Source: Xylaria sp. FL1777 (lineage: Eukaryota; Ascomycota; Sordariomycetes; Xylariales; Xylariaceae). Taken from it: DNA of 55,064 nt. The notes beneath the pieces were generated by a model that saw nothing but the letters and a program-made list of their open reading frames with translations, had not been told where the DNA came from and made no database searches. Numbering within the stretch: the stretch's first letter is position 1; each line of letters starts with the position of its first letter. The position numbers and the translations under genes are program-made. Positions 33,797 through 48,215 of this stretch are shown here, piece by piece. The stretch is from assembly GCA_022578965.1 (NCBI GenBank), contig MU400733.1:8347-63410 (forward strand). The letters are read 5' to 3'.

Positions 33797-36700
33797 TTAT
33801 TAGCTAATTAAAGTATAATTATATTAAAAAATAGTTGCTAAAAGCAAAAAAGCTTAAAAACTATAATTTAAAGCTTAACTAAAAGCAAAACTAAAATAAA
33901 GTATAACAATATTTAAAGTGTTAAATAAAATAAGCACTTAAACATTTTATGAAAAAAAATCAAAAAACAAAATAAACATTTGCTAAAAAAGCAACAAGTA
34001 GCTAAAAAAATTAAAGCCTTACGTAAAGTTTAATATAATAACTAAAAAAATTAATTTAAAGTTAAACTTATATATTAAAAAAGAAAATATAACACTTTAA
34101 TTAACTTAAAAGCATAAGCTAATATAATTTTACTTAAAATAGCAAAACAAAATAAAATTTCTTAGAAATATAAATAAAGATTTTAAAAAATTAAAAGATT
34201 TAACAAAAGTACTTTTAGTTATAATAATAGTTACGTATTTAAAAAAACCAAGCTTTTTAATATATTTATATAAAGATATAAAAAACAAATTATATTAAAT
34301 ATTGCTAATATATTTAATTATAACATTATTTTAGGAATATTATAGTTAAAAACTAGCAACCTTTTAATTTAATAAAAAGCAAAAACTATTAAGTAAAAAA
34401 GTAAAAGATAAAGCAAAAAAATCAGAAAAATTGCAAAAAAAATTCTGAACAAAATACTAAAAATATATTACAAATTTTATAAACTATTCAAAAAAAAAAA
34501 AAAAAAAGAACTTCTTAAACATAGCTTATAAAACTACTATATCTTTATTAAAGAAAAATGTTAACTAAAGCTTTATTAAGTATACTATATAAGCTTAAAC
34601 AAAACAAACGCTTTATAAAAATACATTTAAAAAAACCTAGCAAAAGAATTTCTAAGAAAGTCTTAGTTATTTGCTAAATATTTTACAGTATTAGTACTTA
34701 AAATAAAAAATAAAAAACAACTAATTAATAAAAAAGAAAAACTAATATAGCAAATAATAATTAATTACTAATTATTAAACATAATTATTATTACAAATAA
34801 ATACTTTTTTATTTTATTAATAACTATAAAAAAAAACATTAGCTAAGCAAAGTAGTTTATAGCAGTTAATATTTTAAATAAATACTATGCTATTAAAATA
34901 GCTAAAGAAAAAAAGTAAAAAACAGCTATATAAACAGTATATAAACTATATAAATATATAGTTATGCTATAAGAATTATAAAATGCACTAGCTAGCTTTT
35001 AATATATAATAATAATAATTTTATAAAAGTTTTTAAATAAATTTGTGTTTATTTACTTAAATAATATTTTTATTTATTTTAAAACGCTAAAAAAACATAA
35101 AAAACATATAACTTAAGTATTAAAAACACTTAAACAAGCAAAATTACAACTTAATACAAAGAAATATATATAGCATATATAAAAGATTAACTTTTTAAGA
35201 TTTATAATTACCTTAAAACAAATATAAATTTAACAGTTAAAAATTAATACAGTATAAAATTAGAAAATATTAAACTTAACTATAATTATAAACATATAAT
35301 AAGCATTAGGATTTTTAAACTATATTTAAATGTTAATTTAGGACTTTAGGAAAATGGCATTTTATTTTACAAAATAGATAAAAAAGGAATATAAAGAAAA
35401 GTTTTTCTTAATTTTAAAGGAAGCTTAAAAAGCTTTTAAACAATTAAAACTAAGAGTTATTTTTAACTTTGTAGTTAAACTACTTAATTTACAAAAATAA
35501 AAAAAGCTAAAAACAAATGCTTTAAATAATATAATTACAAAAGTTTTAAAATAACTAAAAAACAATAAAAAATAGCACTTAATAGCTTATTACTTTAAAG
35601 CACTATAAAACGAAGCATTATAATACTTAATATATAATAAAGAACTGCTTGCAATTATTACAGCACTTAAAAAGTAAAAACTATTTTTTACGAAAACTAT
35701 AAAGCTAATTAAAATTTATTTAGATTATTAAAACTTAACGAAATTTATAACTACATAAAAGATTACTAAACAATATAAGAATTAAATGGTTTTTTTCTTA
35801 AAATTTAACTTTAAAATATGTTATATTAAAGAAAAAAAAAACATTTAAGCAAATATACTTAGTTAATAAAGTTAAAAAAGATTTAAAGTTCTAAAAAGAA
35901 ATATTTAAGTATTATATTTTTAAAGAAATAAAAGCTTAAAAGTTAAAGTTATATTTAAGAACTTTATAAATATATAGCTATAATAAACTTACAACTTAAA
36001 AAAGTTAGCAAAACTATAAAAGCATAAAAAATTAAAAAATAATAAGCTAATATATAAACATAAGGTTTACTTACTAAAATTCTTACAAAATAAGTTTATT
36101 AAGAAATTTTACGAATACTTATTATATAAATACTAAAAAGCAATAAAAATAGTTTAATAGCTATAAAAAAAATACAATTTTTTAAAACTATAAAATATAG
36201 TTAAATTTATTATAAAAAAATGTAATATTTATAACAAAGCTAAAGTAGCTTAATATAAACTTTATAAACTGCTATAACTTATATAAATACTTAAACAAGT
36301 ATAACATACTATTGCTTAAGATTTTATTATAGCATTATTTTTATTAATTAATTTAGTTATAAAAGTATAATATAATAAAATATAAGTTATTATTAATAAA
36401 CTTACTAAGTATGCTTATTTTTTGCTATTTAAAGGAAATATAACAACTAAATAACTTATATACGCCTTTATATAATAGTATTTAAATAAGCATAAGCTAT
36501 TAAAAAAAATTGTTTTAAACTAAAATAAGTTGTTTATTTTTAAGTTTAAAACAAGTTTTTTTAAACTTATTAGTATTAAGCTTAAGTTTTTAACTATTTA
36601 TTATTTATAAACTAATAAACAAACAAAAAAATTAAACTAAATATTAAAATAGTATTTATAAAGTTATATTAATTACTAATAAAACAATTAAGTAAAACTA

Positions 36701-38071
36701 TTATTAATAGTATAAATTTTATATAATATATTAATAAACAAAAATATAAATATATTTTTATATAAAGCTATTTATAAACAATAAGCAGCTATTAAAAAAC
36801 AAAAAAAAACATTAATAAAAGCACTTGCTATTTTAATTATAGCACTTTAAGCAAGAACTATTATAACAGAAATTAAAACGCTACAAGCTAAACTGCAACT
36901 ATGCTTTTAATTTTTATAATAACAAATGTTAATATATTATAACAAAAAACAAACTAAAAGATTAATTTTTAAGAAAAAAAACAAGGTTTATTTATTATAA
37001 TAAAAACAAAACGCAAATATTAATATCCCTTAAATTAAAATAAAACAACTAAGCAACAAATTAAAATTTAAAAAACTTAGTTCTTTTAAAATTAAAGAAG
37101 TTATTTTATTTACTAATTATAAACTATTATTACTAAAAAACATATAAATTTACCTTGTTTTTTATATTTTTTTATTAGAACTAGTACTTATTAAAACACT
37201 TATTAAAATATAACTAAAAATACAAACAAATTAAAACGTTTATAAAGTTAAAAATATATTAGATTTTTATTAAAACAATAATAATATTAAATATTTTATT
37301 AAATAAAATAAATATTTATATACTAATAATACTTAAAAACCTAAGAAATACTTAAAAACTGCTGTAATAATTATAAGTTAGTTTTACTACTAATACTTTA
37401 ACTGCTTAAAACTAAAAAAAAAAGATTAACTTTAAAAAAAACGCTTAAAGAATTTTAATTAAACTTAAATAAAGCAGCTTATGTTGCTTTAGCTTGCTTT
37501 TTTTGTTGTTTTTGCTTTTTTGCTAGCGCTTTTTGTTTTTTTTTTAATGCGTTTTATTTTGTTTAATTTATTTAAGAATTAAAGCTTTTATTAAACTATT
37601 TTAATGCTTTTTGCTTTTAAAAAACGTTTTTATGTATAAAGCTAAGCTAGCTTGCTTAAAACAAAGTTAAAGCTATTTTAAGCTTGTTTTAGTTCTTTTT
37701 AAACTAAAAGCAAACGTTGCTTTGCTTGCTTTTTTTTTTTTTTAAAACAATAGTGCTTAAAAACTATGTTATTAATTAAGTTAATTAGAACTTCTAATTT
37801 ATTACAAAAGCAGCTAGCGCATATACATTTAAAGCAATAAAACATATTATTTATTATTTTGCAAGTTAATAACTAATTAAAGCAACAAAAATAAAGCATA
37901 ACTTTATAACTAGTAAAGTTAATAAAGAAAGCAAAAATAAATCTTTGCTTTGTTTTTAATAAGCAGTTAGTTCTTTTAATATGCTCTAACATTTTTAACG
38001 TGCAAAAAAGAAAAAAAAAAAAATACTTACGGGAAATTATTAGGATAACAATTTTAGAAAAAAGGAAATAA
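33797..38071 (+). pseudogene. element C pol relic, right of D
   Basis: Resumes the A alignment at A 9698 or so. The RT active site at 35054-35065 reads YLNN in VFIYLNNIFIYFKT. The RNase H end is near 35785-35875, and the integrase and chromodomain lie between about 36000 and 37370, in the same order as A. A purine tract (GAAAAAAGGAAATAA) lies just before the 3' LTR. Both catalytic Asp codons are now Asn. Confidence 0.87.
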
Positions 38072-38566
38072 TATTACAAAATTAGCACTAAGGTGGCTTT
38101 TAAAGCGGCTTAATGCTTTTATATATACTTTAGAAAATTTTACGTTAACTAAGAACGAGTTACGTAACAACTTATTTAGCTTACTAAGCTTATAGTAATT
38201 TAGGGCTTACTAAGCTTACGGTAATTTAAAGCTTACTAAGCTTATAATAATTTAGCGCTTACTAAACTTATAGTAATCTAAAAAAGGTTTTTACTTTTTC
38301 TACCTTTTTTTTGTTTATATAATTATATACTTCCTATATTTAGTTATTTATTTAGTTTTAGCTTTTTAGCTATTAATTTCTTTTTATAACCGCTAAGCAC
38401 TAATATATTTATTACTTTTAATCTCTTAAAACCTTATTAATGCATAGTAATAAAAGTACTCTAAAAACCTCCCTAACAAACTATTGCTAAGAATTTTACT
38501 ATTACTTATAAATTAAAACCCTAAAAGCAAACCTATTATATTAATATATAACAGGTCTGTTATAGT
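38072..38566 (+). repeat. element C 3' LTR
   Basis: 495 bp, beginning TATTACAAAATTAGCAC (the original TG is now TA) and ending GTTATA, then the GTTTT duplication. It is uninterrupted at the site where B entered the 5' copy. Confidence 0.93.
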
Positions 38567-38571
38567 TTTGT

Positions 38572-41191
38572 ACTAAATCTTAAATAATTGCTTTAAGCTA
38601 TATAAAGCTTTATTTAGCTTGCATATTTTATTAAATCTGTTGTTAAACTTAAGTAGTTATTTAATATAAATTTTTTTAAGTACTTTTTTATATAAAAAAG
38701 CTGTTTTAATATTTATTTGTTTAAGTTCGAAATTTAAAGCTATAGCTATAACAAATATAGCTTTATAGCTTATAAGCTTAATTACTAAAGCAAAAGTTTT
38801 ATTATAGTTTAAGCTTTTTATTTGTTTAAAACTTTTAATTACTTAATAAGCTTTATATTAAGTAATTAATTTGTTTAGTTTTTACTTTAGCTTAAACACT
38901 TATTTACTTAATAATGCTTTATAGCTTAGCAGCAACTTATAAAGTTTTTAAGTTTTATTGTTTATTAGTAACTTATATTTACTTTTTATAGCTTTATATT
39001 AGCTAAACTAATACGCGCTATTTTTTGCTTATTAAAGCGTTTTAAGCTTTATTGCTTTAACTAAAAAAAATATATATGTTATGTTTATTAATAATATTAT
39101 TACTTAAAATAAATCTGCGTTATTAAAAGCTATAGCAGCTTTATATATTAAGTTTATAGCTAATAGCTATAAGTGCTTTAATTGCTTTATTTTAAGTTAA
39201 AAATTAAAGTAGTTCTTTTAAACTTTAAAAAGTAACATTACTATAATAAAGTTTTATACTACTAGTTTATTATTTTTAAAGCTTTTTAAAGTATAAATTA
39301 AAAAATTAAAGCCTAAGTTAGCTTTATTAACGCTTTTTAAGTTAAGCTTAATACTTAGTTTAAAACTTAAAGTAAAGTTTAAGCTTAAAAATATACTATT
39401 AAATAAACTTAGTATAAAATGCTTAAATAGATTTTTTGCTACTAGAATATTGCTAATTAAGCGTTTATAAGTGTAATAAAGCATACTTTTCTTTAAATTA
39501 AATAATTTAAAGTTTGCTACTGCTATGTTTTTTTTAAATCTAAAAAAAACCTAAAGCTTAGCACGTTTTATAGCGCTTATATTTTTTGTAGTACTTTTAG
39601 TTTTAATAATATATATAGTACTAATATTTAAGCTATAAAAAAAGTAAGCAGTGCTAAACGTAAAAAACCAGTTTTTAATAAAAGCATAAATGCGTTATTT
39701 TTTAAAGTAAACATTATTAGCTTAAATTACTTTGCTAAAGTTTAAAAGAATAAAATAATTTATAGTGCTTTTTTTTTAGTATTTTAGCATTATATAAAAC
39801 TTCGTTTTTTTGTTATAAATTAAAGCTTTTTTTTTTAGTAAATAAAAGCTTAAACTATTAATTATATAAAAGTATATAAAATTTAGTTAAACTTTATACT
39901 ATAACTTATAAAGTATTTAGTTTTTTAGTTGTTTAACTAAATATAAGTTCTTTAAATAAAAAGCAATACATATTAAAACTAGCTAATAATAAAAATTTAC
40001 TTTATTAATTATAGCTATAATTAATAAACGTTAAATAATATTTTTTAAAACCTTTATAGCTTTTTTTATTACTTTGTTTTACTAATATTAGTTAGTAGCA
40101 AAAAAAAATAGTGCTATTTTTTTATTTTAACACATAAATTTAAAAGCGTTACTAGTAAACATTAATCCTTAATTTAATATTATAGCGTAGCATTATTATT
40201 TAGGTTACTTTTTTTAATTTAAGAACGCTTAAAATAATCAAAAAAAATTAGCTGTTAACTTTATAAAAATTATTTAAGTTATTTTAGTAAAATTATTATA
40301 AATAATAGCTTATTAAGTTAACCTATTATACTTTATTACTTTATTAATATAAGTTAGTATGCTAGCAAAGTTAATATGTAGTAATTTTAGCTTTTAAGTT
40401 TTTTTTTATAATAATTTGCAATAAAGAGCTTTTTTTATTTTTTTTTTAATATATATTTTATAAAAGTAGTATTTTTAAATAAAGCCTATTTTAGTAAAGT
40501 AGTCTACTAAATTTTAACAGCCTTAATTACCGAAGTGTTTTAGTTTTTTATGCTAGATTTGCATACTAAAGTTAAAAAAAAAGTAAGCATAAAAGCTAAT
40601 GTTTAAAGCTATAATATTTATATTATTATTAGAAGTATTAATTAAATATAAGCTTTTAGTAGTTTTAGCTATAAAAAAACAGTTTTTTCTTTTAGCTTTA
40701 AAAGCTTTATTATAACAAAAAAAAAATTTAACACCTCTTTTAAAAAGCTATAAAACAAAAATTAAGTTAACTTTAAGTTTAAAGCTATAAGTTATATTAT
40801 AAAGTACTGTTGTTTTTTTTTAGCTTTTAATTATAAAAGTTATTATATAGTTTTTAATTTCCTTTAGTATTATTATTTTTCTTTTTATTTTTAAGGTTTT
40901 AAGGCTTATATATTTCTATATATTACAAAAACTACTATAGTTACAAAAAAAGTATTAAGTATAGCTTATGTTTAGTATAATAACTTTTTTTAGCGCTTTT
41001 ATAACTTTATTACTAGTTAAGTTACTAAAGTTAATAAAGCTAAGCTTTAAAAAGCTATTTGCTAAATAAAACTTTTTTTAAAATGTTTTTAAAAGGTTTA
41101 AAATAAATAAGTTAAGTTAATATAAAATAGCTTATAAAATTAACAATAGCTTTAAACATTTTGGTTAAAAAGCTTAGTTTAGCTTTTTTAA
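38572..41191 (-). pseudogene. copia F relic: integrase and RT N-terminal half
   Basis: On the minus strand, a 76-codon frame survives at 39254-39484 in the linker between integrase and RT. RT follows: KLYKLLLSYKALLSK-stop-VFKLK (copia ALPSKWVFKLK block), then AY-stop-VIKSFKQIKSLNYNKTF (normally ARWVxKGFxQxxGxDYxETF), ALVIKLISYKAIFVIAIAL and LKQINIKTAFL (normally QMDVKTAFL). The sequence ends in the TSD where C entered. Integrase should occupy about 39500-41000. It is too decayed for me to fix its catalytic residues. Confidence 0.85.
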
Positions 41192-41196
41192 AAAAC

Positions 41197-41389
41197 TATT
41201 ACAGGAGGTATAAAGCATTAAAGGTTAAGTATAATAGTTAATATATCTTTAGTTTTATAGTAAGTATTTAATAAAACTAAAGCTTAAAAAAGAAAAAAAA
41301 CTCCTATAAAATAAATATAAAAAGAATATTTTATATATATATATAACTTATAACATGTGCTAAAGTACTTAAATAGCTTAGTTATAATA
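41197..41389 (-). repeat. element G 3' LTR
   Basis: 193 bp. The plus strand starts TATTACAGGAGGTATAAAGC and ends GTTATAATA; in minus orientation the ends derive from TG...CA. An A-T alternating tract lies in the middle. The edge keeps CAGGAGG, which is AT-converted in the other copy. Confidence 0.92.
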
Positions 41390-41650
41390 ACTACTTCTTT
41401 TTTTTAAATTAAGTTGTTTTTAATTTATATATAAATAAAATTAATTAAAGTAATTAATCTTAAATATAAATAGTAAAATAAAATAATATAAAGTAATTAA
41501 GCATAAATATAATATATTAAATAAAATGCTTATATAATATAGTAGTTAAAGTATTTATATATTTATACTTATGTTTACGTATTAAGTTATATTTGTTTTG
41601 TGCTGCATTTATAGCAGGTTTTACGCTTATATTTCTATTGCTATATGTTT

Positions 41651-41681
<31 letters not shown>

Positions 41682-43300
41682 AGCTGCTGCTAAATAATTA
41701 GTTTTAGCTATATATTTTACTACTGCTATTTTTATACTTATTTTATATCTTTTCTGCTTTTTTTTTAATTATTATTTGTATTATAATTATGCTGCTTAAA
41801 TTTGCAGTAGTTAAAAGTAGTATATATAAATATAGTTATAATTAAAGCTATAATTATAAACATAAACGCAGAAAATTATTGCAACTTGCTTTACGCCTAA
41901 ATTTATTTAAAAATAAGTTTGATTTTATTATAAAATAAAACTTTAATAAACTTTTTTGCTAAAAGTTTAATAACTTTAATAATAAAAATAAAAGTTTTAA
42001 CAGTTTGCTTTTTTTTTAAAATAGCTTTAATTCTAATAAAAATGTAAACATTATTAAGCTTTTTACAAGTTAAAAAAAAAAATAAAAATAAAAATAAAAA
42101 TAATCTAGATTTTATAAATCTAAATAAAGATTTAAATGTTATTTTGCGTAATTTTAATATAAATAACGCAAAAAATAAGTTTGATTTTAATGCAAATATT
42201 AAAGTTTTTATATTAGCTAAACGTTAGCTTGTTTTTATAATAACTTTTGTTTATAAATTTTGCAAACAAACTATTAAAGCTAAAAATAAAAAATATAAAA
42301 CTATTAAAAAAGCAATAATTCTAAGTAGTTTATTAATATATTAGCTTTGTTTTAAGCGTTTTAAAAAAGCATTTTAGCTAAAAAATAACTTGCTTTTAAA
42401 TATAATTTATAAATTTAAAGATTTAAAAATAATAGCTTATATAAGCTATATAAATAGCTATACTTTATATAAGCTTATAAGTTAATTTATATTTATTTTA
42501 AATTAGTTTTATTAATAAGTTAGCTGTTTATTATATTATATTTTAATATAATATATATTTAAAAATTATTAAACTAGTTTGTTTATTTTTTTGTTTTTTA
42601 AAAAAATAACTATAAAAAAGTTATTATAAATAAAAATTACGCTATTATTTAAAAAACTTTAAACAATTATTATATTAATTTTGCAGCTATATAATTTTGC
42701 TTTTTAAAGGCATTTTTATACTTTTTGTTAATTTATAAAGCTTAATTTTAATTAATTAGTAAAATTAATAATATAAAAATAAATAATTTTGTTTTTATTT
42801 TATATAAAGTTTAGCTAATAATTAGTAATATAAAAATATTATACTAAATATAAACATTTAATAATAAAGCGCAAATCTTTATTTTGCTAAACTATTAAGC
42901 TTTTTTATATAAGCGCTATAAATAGCTTTATTTAAACTAACTTTATAAGGTTTTCTAATAAAATTAAAACTATTTTTAATGCTAATAATATGCTTGTTTA
43001 ACTATATTTAAAATGCAAGTTTTAAACTATAAATATATAGCTTAAAAAGTTATTTTTATTTTTTTTAAAAAAAATATACGCAAAACAATATTAATTATTA
43101 CTAATAAATATAAATAAAAGTATTTAATAAGCCTTTTTTAATATAAAGATGTTTTAAAGTTTAATAATTAGTATTTTAAAGCTTTTTTATAAAAATTTTA
43201 TAATTTATTTATAGCATTTTTATATATAACTTATTAATAAAGCATAAATATTTTAAAACTTAAAGCAATAAATATAATTTTTATTATGCAATTAAAAACA
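41390..43300 (-). other. element G region between chromodomain and 3' LTR
   Basis: About 1.9 kb, longer than the equivalent stretch in A. It holds long T-runs near 41650-41690. No protein motif or tandem repeat recognised. Confidence 0.5.
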
Positions 43301-46300
43301 AAAAAATAACTAATTAGTATATATAATATAATTAAGCTTTAGTTTATAGCTAAATTAATAATAAATTAGTACTATTTTATTAGCTTAATAGCTTTGCTTT
43401 TTTTTTATAATTTAAGCGCTTTTTAAAGTTTTTAATTGCTTTAAAAGCTATAATATTAATAATAAATACTTATTAATTATACTTAGTTAGCTAGCTTTTT
43501 TACTTAATAAAATAATATTCTTTTTTATTATAAGTTATTTTACTTATTATATTTTTAACTTTTTATTTTTTTGATTTATTTTTAAGGTTTAATATAAATA
43601 AACTATATTTATGTTTAGCTTTTTAAAGCTTAAGCAATTAAATTAAAAAAACGGAATAAAAGCAGCTATATTGTTTTAAAAAACTAATATAATATGTTTA
43701 TAAACTAACTATAAAAAGAATTTAAAAAGGTTTAATAAACTTAAGTGCTAATTTTTTATTTTTAAACTTAATATTTTTTATTAATAATACTACTAAGTTT
43801 TTAGTTTTAAAAGTTATAAATTTATGCTTATTATTATAGTATTTTATATATTTATTAGTTATAATTTATTATTGCTTTATTATTTTGTTTTTAATAGTTT
43901 ATAATTTATTAAAACGTTTTTGTATAACTAAAATCTTTTTTAATATAAAATTGTTTTTAATAAACAAACGGAATTTTAGCATATATTTATATAAAGCTTT
44001 AAAAAGTAATTATTTAGTTATAAAATTAATAGCAAAATTTATAGCAAAAAAAGCTTAAAATAAAAATTAAAGCTAATTAGTTTGTTTATTATTTATAAAG
44101 CATTTAAAATAACTTTTAATTATTTAGTTTATTTATTTTATTTGTTTATTAGTTTTAAAGTAAAATATTATTAAAAGCTTTTATTTAACTTTTAAGTAAT
44201 AATATAAATTAAACTAAAATTAGCTAGTAAAAATAAAGCTTTTATTAAAAATAATGCTTTTTAAACTACTATAAATATATTTAATTTTATAATAAAATAA
44301 AATTGCTAGCTTAACTAAAATTATAATAGTATTAATTAAAAATAAATATATAAGCTTAATAAATTTATTTATAATAATAAAAATAATATTAACTAGTTTT
44401 TTTTTATAAAAAGTTTTTAGTAAATTTATAATAAAGTTTATAAATAGCTTTTATATAAGTTTACTAAATATTAATAAAGCATTAAATTTACTATATTTTT
44501 AATAATGTTTTACTTTAGTTTTAAAGCAAATTATATAGTTTTATATATATTTTTTAATATTTAGTTTTATATTGCTTTAATAAAACTTTTATTATAATAG
44601 TTCTAAAGTATAGCTTTAGCTAAAATGTTTAGCTAAAAAATTATTATAATATAGCTTAATAAATTAAAAATATATAGCCTTTTTAAAAAAAATATAGATT
44701 TTATTTTTATAATAAACTAAAGATTTTTTTATTAATTATTAAAAATTTATAGGTTTTTTTACTTTTAATTGTTTTATAATTGCATAATATTTAAGGTTTT
44801 TTTTTTAAACTTTTTAAATAAGGTTTTTTAGCTTTTTAAAAGCTTTTAAATCTTTTAATTTCTTTAAGTTTGCAGTTATTTATATACGTAAACATATAAC
44901 TGCTTAAATAAAAAAAGCTTTTTTAGCAAATATAGCTTTAAAATATAAAGCTTTAGTTTAAATATTAAAATATAAATTAAGAATTTTAACTTATTATATT
45001 ATTATAACTTTTTTTTTTAATGTTAAAAAAATATTAATATTATTAAGCAAAATAGCTATATAATTAAAATAGCATAAAAAAAAATTAGCTTTATTTTTTT
45101 TGCTTGCTTAATATTTAATAATAAAATTAAAAAAAGCTAATAATAAATATTAATAAGCTTGCTTTTTATTAAGCTTTAGCGTTTTTATAAACGCTTAAAA
45201 GTTAATATAATTAATTAATACTTTAATTAATAAATTGCTTTTTTATAAATAATGCTATTAATGCTTAAAGCAATTTATTATTGTAAGCATTTTTTAATTA
45301 AGCATATTATACTGCATTTTTTTTTTAAATAGCTTTTAAAAATAAAACGCAACTAATTTAAAAATGCTTTAATTATTTTGCTAAAATAAATTTTTTGCAA
45401 AAGCTACTTTAAAAGAATTAGTTTTTAGTAATATTTGTTTTTTAAGGTTAAAATGTATAAAAAAAATAGCTTACTTAAATACATTTTAAAGGTTTTTAAA
45501 AGCTTTTTTTTTAAAACTATTTAAAAAAATTTAATCTTTTTTTGTTTTTATTATGTTTTTTTTTAAATACTTAAATAAAAATATAACAATATAAAAATAC
45601 TTATTTATAAAATAGCAATAAAAGTTATAAAACCTTAAAAATTATTATAACGCTTAATAAATATTTAATATAAACTATTATTAAATAATATTTATATATA
45701 AAAAATTTATTTTAATTTTTTAGCTAAAAATAATATAACTTAAGAATTTAATTTTTTTTTAATAAAATTAGCACTTAAATAGCTTAGCATATAGTTTTGC
45801 TTTTTATAGCTTTTTAATAATATTTTAAATATATTTTATATAAAGATTTTTATTTAAAAAAAAAATAAATATATTATTAAAATATATAATGCAAAATATA
45901 TTCATTATATTATTAAGTGCTTTTTATATATAACTTTAAAAAGTAATAAAAGCATTTAATAAACTTATAAGCATAATTAAAAATTTATAGTAATTATAGC
46001 ATATATAAAACGCTATTTTTTACTTATTTTTTTTTTAAATGTATAAATAATAATAAGCGTTTTTAAAGTTAATTTTATTAAAGATTTTAACTTTTAAAAT
46101 CTTATTAAGCAGCTTTAAAATAAATAATAAAGTATATTAATTTTTATATATAACTTAATTAAGTTTTTTATAGTTTATATATAAACGTAAGCTTTTATTT
46201 TTTTTAAATATAAAAAGAATTAAAGCATTAATAAAGCTAGTAAACTTTTTAATTTTTTTTGCTTTTAGCATTTTATTAAGCTATTTTTATAGTTTTTTTA

Positions 46301-48201
46301 GTTTATTTTAAGCTAATAAATATATAAAAAAATAAAGTATAACTGCGTTTTTTTTTAGCTTAATAGCAAAGTTTTTTTGTTTTAATTATAGCAATATATT
46401 TGCTTTATTAGTATTAAAAAACTTAAATAAATTATAAAACTTTTTTAAAATTGCTATAAAATTAAAATAACTAAAGCTTTTTTTTAATTTTTTAAGCTAT
46501 ATAAGTTTAAATAGCTAAATAATAGCATAATAGCAAGCTTAATTTTAGCAAGCTTTTATAAATTTAATTAAGCTAAATATTTTTACTTAAAAGTAATATA
46601 ATTTAAAAAACTATTAATTAATGCTTAAATTTAGTATAATTTTTTTATTTTTTAAAGTAGTTTAAAATAATAAAAAAAAGCTGCTTTTAAAGCAATAGTT
46701 ATAATTAATAGCTATATATATATGCTTAATTTTATAAATAATATTATAACTATTAATTAATTTATAAATAACTTAATAAGCTTTATAAGTAGGAAATTTA
46801 CTTTTAATAGTATATTATAATATAAATATATAAAAAGATGCTTATTGTAATTTATAATAAAAAGCAAAAATAAAACTAATATAATTATATTTAGCATATA
46901 AATTAAAATTAATATAGGTTTTAATAAGTAGTTTTATAAAGCTAACAAAATAAATAGTATAAAAAATATAAAAATAGCATAAAATAAATATATAAAGTAA
47001 TAACTTTAGCTTAAAACTTATAGCTAATATAATTAATACTAAGCTTACTACTTGTTTTTTAAGTTATAATATTATAGCTTTTATAAAAAAAATATATAAA
47101 ACTTTAATTACTGTTTTTAGTTTTTTTTATTTATGTTTTAGTTTTTATTTATTTAGATTTTTTAAATAGTTTGTTTTTAAATAGTATTATTATTATAACT
47201 AGTATAACTACTAAATTTATTATTTTTGTTATTATTATTATTATTATTACTTTTAAGCTAAAAGTAATTAAAAGTAATATAGCTAAGTTATTTATAGCTA
47301 TAATAAGTAAGATTTTTATAAAAGTTTAAGTTTAAATTACTTTTATTGTTGTTTTAAAGTTAATTTAAAAAAGTTTTAAAAATATAATAGTTTTTTAAAG
47401 TATAAATATTATTATTATTACTTTAGTTATTTATATATTTTTAGTTTTAGTATTAGCTATAACCTTTAATATTATTACTTTTATAGTATTAGTTTTAACT
47501 TTTATAGTTATTATTGCTTTTATAAAATCTTAAGTTATTATTATTGCAGCTATTATTATAATTATTGCTTTTATAATAATAGTTTTAGTTATTAAAACTA
47601 GTATTATTATTTTTATAACTAATGTTAATATATTAATTATTAGTTTAGTTTTGCTTAGTATTTAAGGTTAATTTACTAGTAGTTTAAATAATATTTAACT
47701 TTAGTTTTTTTTTATTGCAGTTTAAACATTATTTCTTAATTATTAGTTTTTAGCGTTATTATATAGTATTAATTATATTAGCTTATATAATTAGTAAAAA
47801 ATTATAATAGTTTATTAACTTTTGTTAAAATAATATACTTAGTTTTTAGTAATATAATAAGGCTTTTTTGCCTTTGTTTTAGCAAATATTTTAAAGTTTA
47901 ATGCTAATAAAATATTAATTAAATAGCTTTAAGTTTTAGTTAGCTTGTTAATTTGTTTGTTTTAATTATATGCTTATGTTAGCTTATAAAAAAGCAAACT
48001 ACTTAAGCAAAGTTTTAGTTTAGTTTAAAAACACTTTTTAGTTAGTTTTAAATTGTTTTTTTTTAAAGTTAATAACTTTTATAATATTAATTAATAAATA
48101 TTTTTATAGTTTTAGTTTATATTATTATATATATATAAAATCTTATTTTTATTATAGCAAAATTTTTAATTAACTTTTTTAAAAATAGTTTAAAGTTTTT
48201 T
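43300..48201 (-). pseudogene. element G gag-pol relic
   Basis: Minus-strand landmarks: Asn-rich gag-like sequence (about 47200-47850); the RT active site YFNN at 45873-45884 in NIFCIIYFNNIFIF (normally YxDD); RNase H relics near 45250-45450; an integrase core with IINKFIK at about 44351-44385 (normally VxDRFxK) and TNKQIK-stop-INQ at about 44122-44157 (normally TDGQTERxNQ). The GPY/F segment at about 43640-43950 reads HKYITFKTKDLVVLSIKNI, then LALKFIKPF and KQYSCFYPVF. The chromodomain should follow near 43440-43560 and is only faintly visible. The motif order and the GPY/F block identify a chromovirus. Confidence 0.86.
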
Positions 48202-48215
48202 TATTTATTTTAGCT

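Larger units (their letters stand above)
16011..38566 (+). mobile_element. element C: Ty3/gypsy chromovirus, split by B and D
   Basis: Same family and orientation as A. Its pieces are 16011-16394 and 24108-26665, then 33797-38566. The outer target duplication is GTTTT (16006-16010 and 38567-38571), perfect. Without B, D and their duplications it is about 7.7 kb. The 5' LTR is 16011-16394 plus 24108-24216 (493 bp) and the 3' LTR is 38072-38566 (495 bp). A and C's own 3' LTR supply uninterrupted versions of both disrupted sites, which proves the nesting. Confidence 0.93.
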
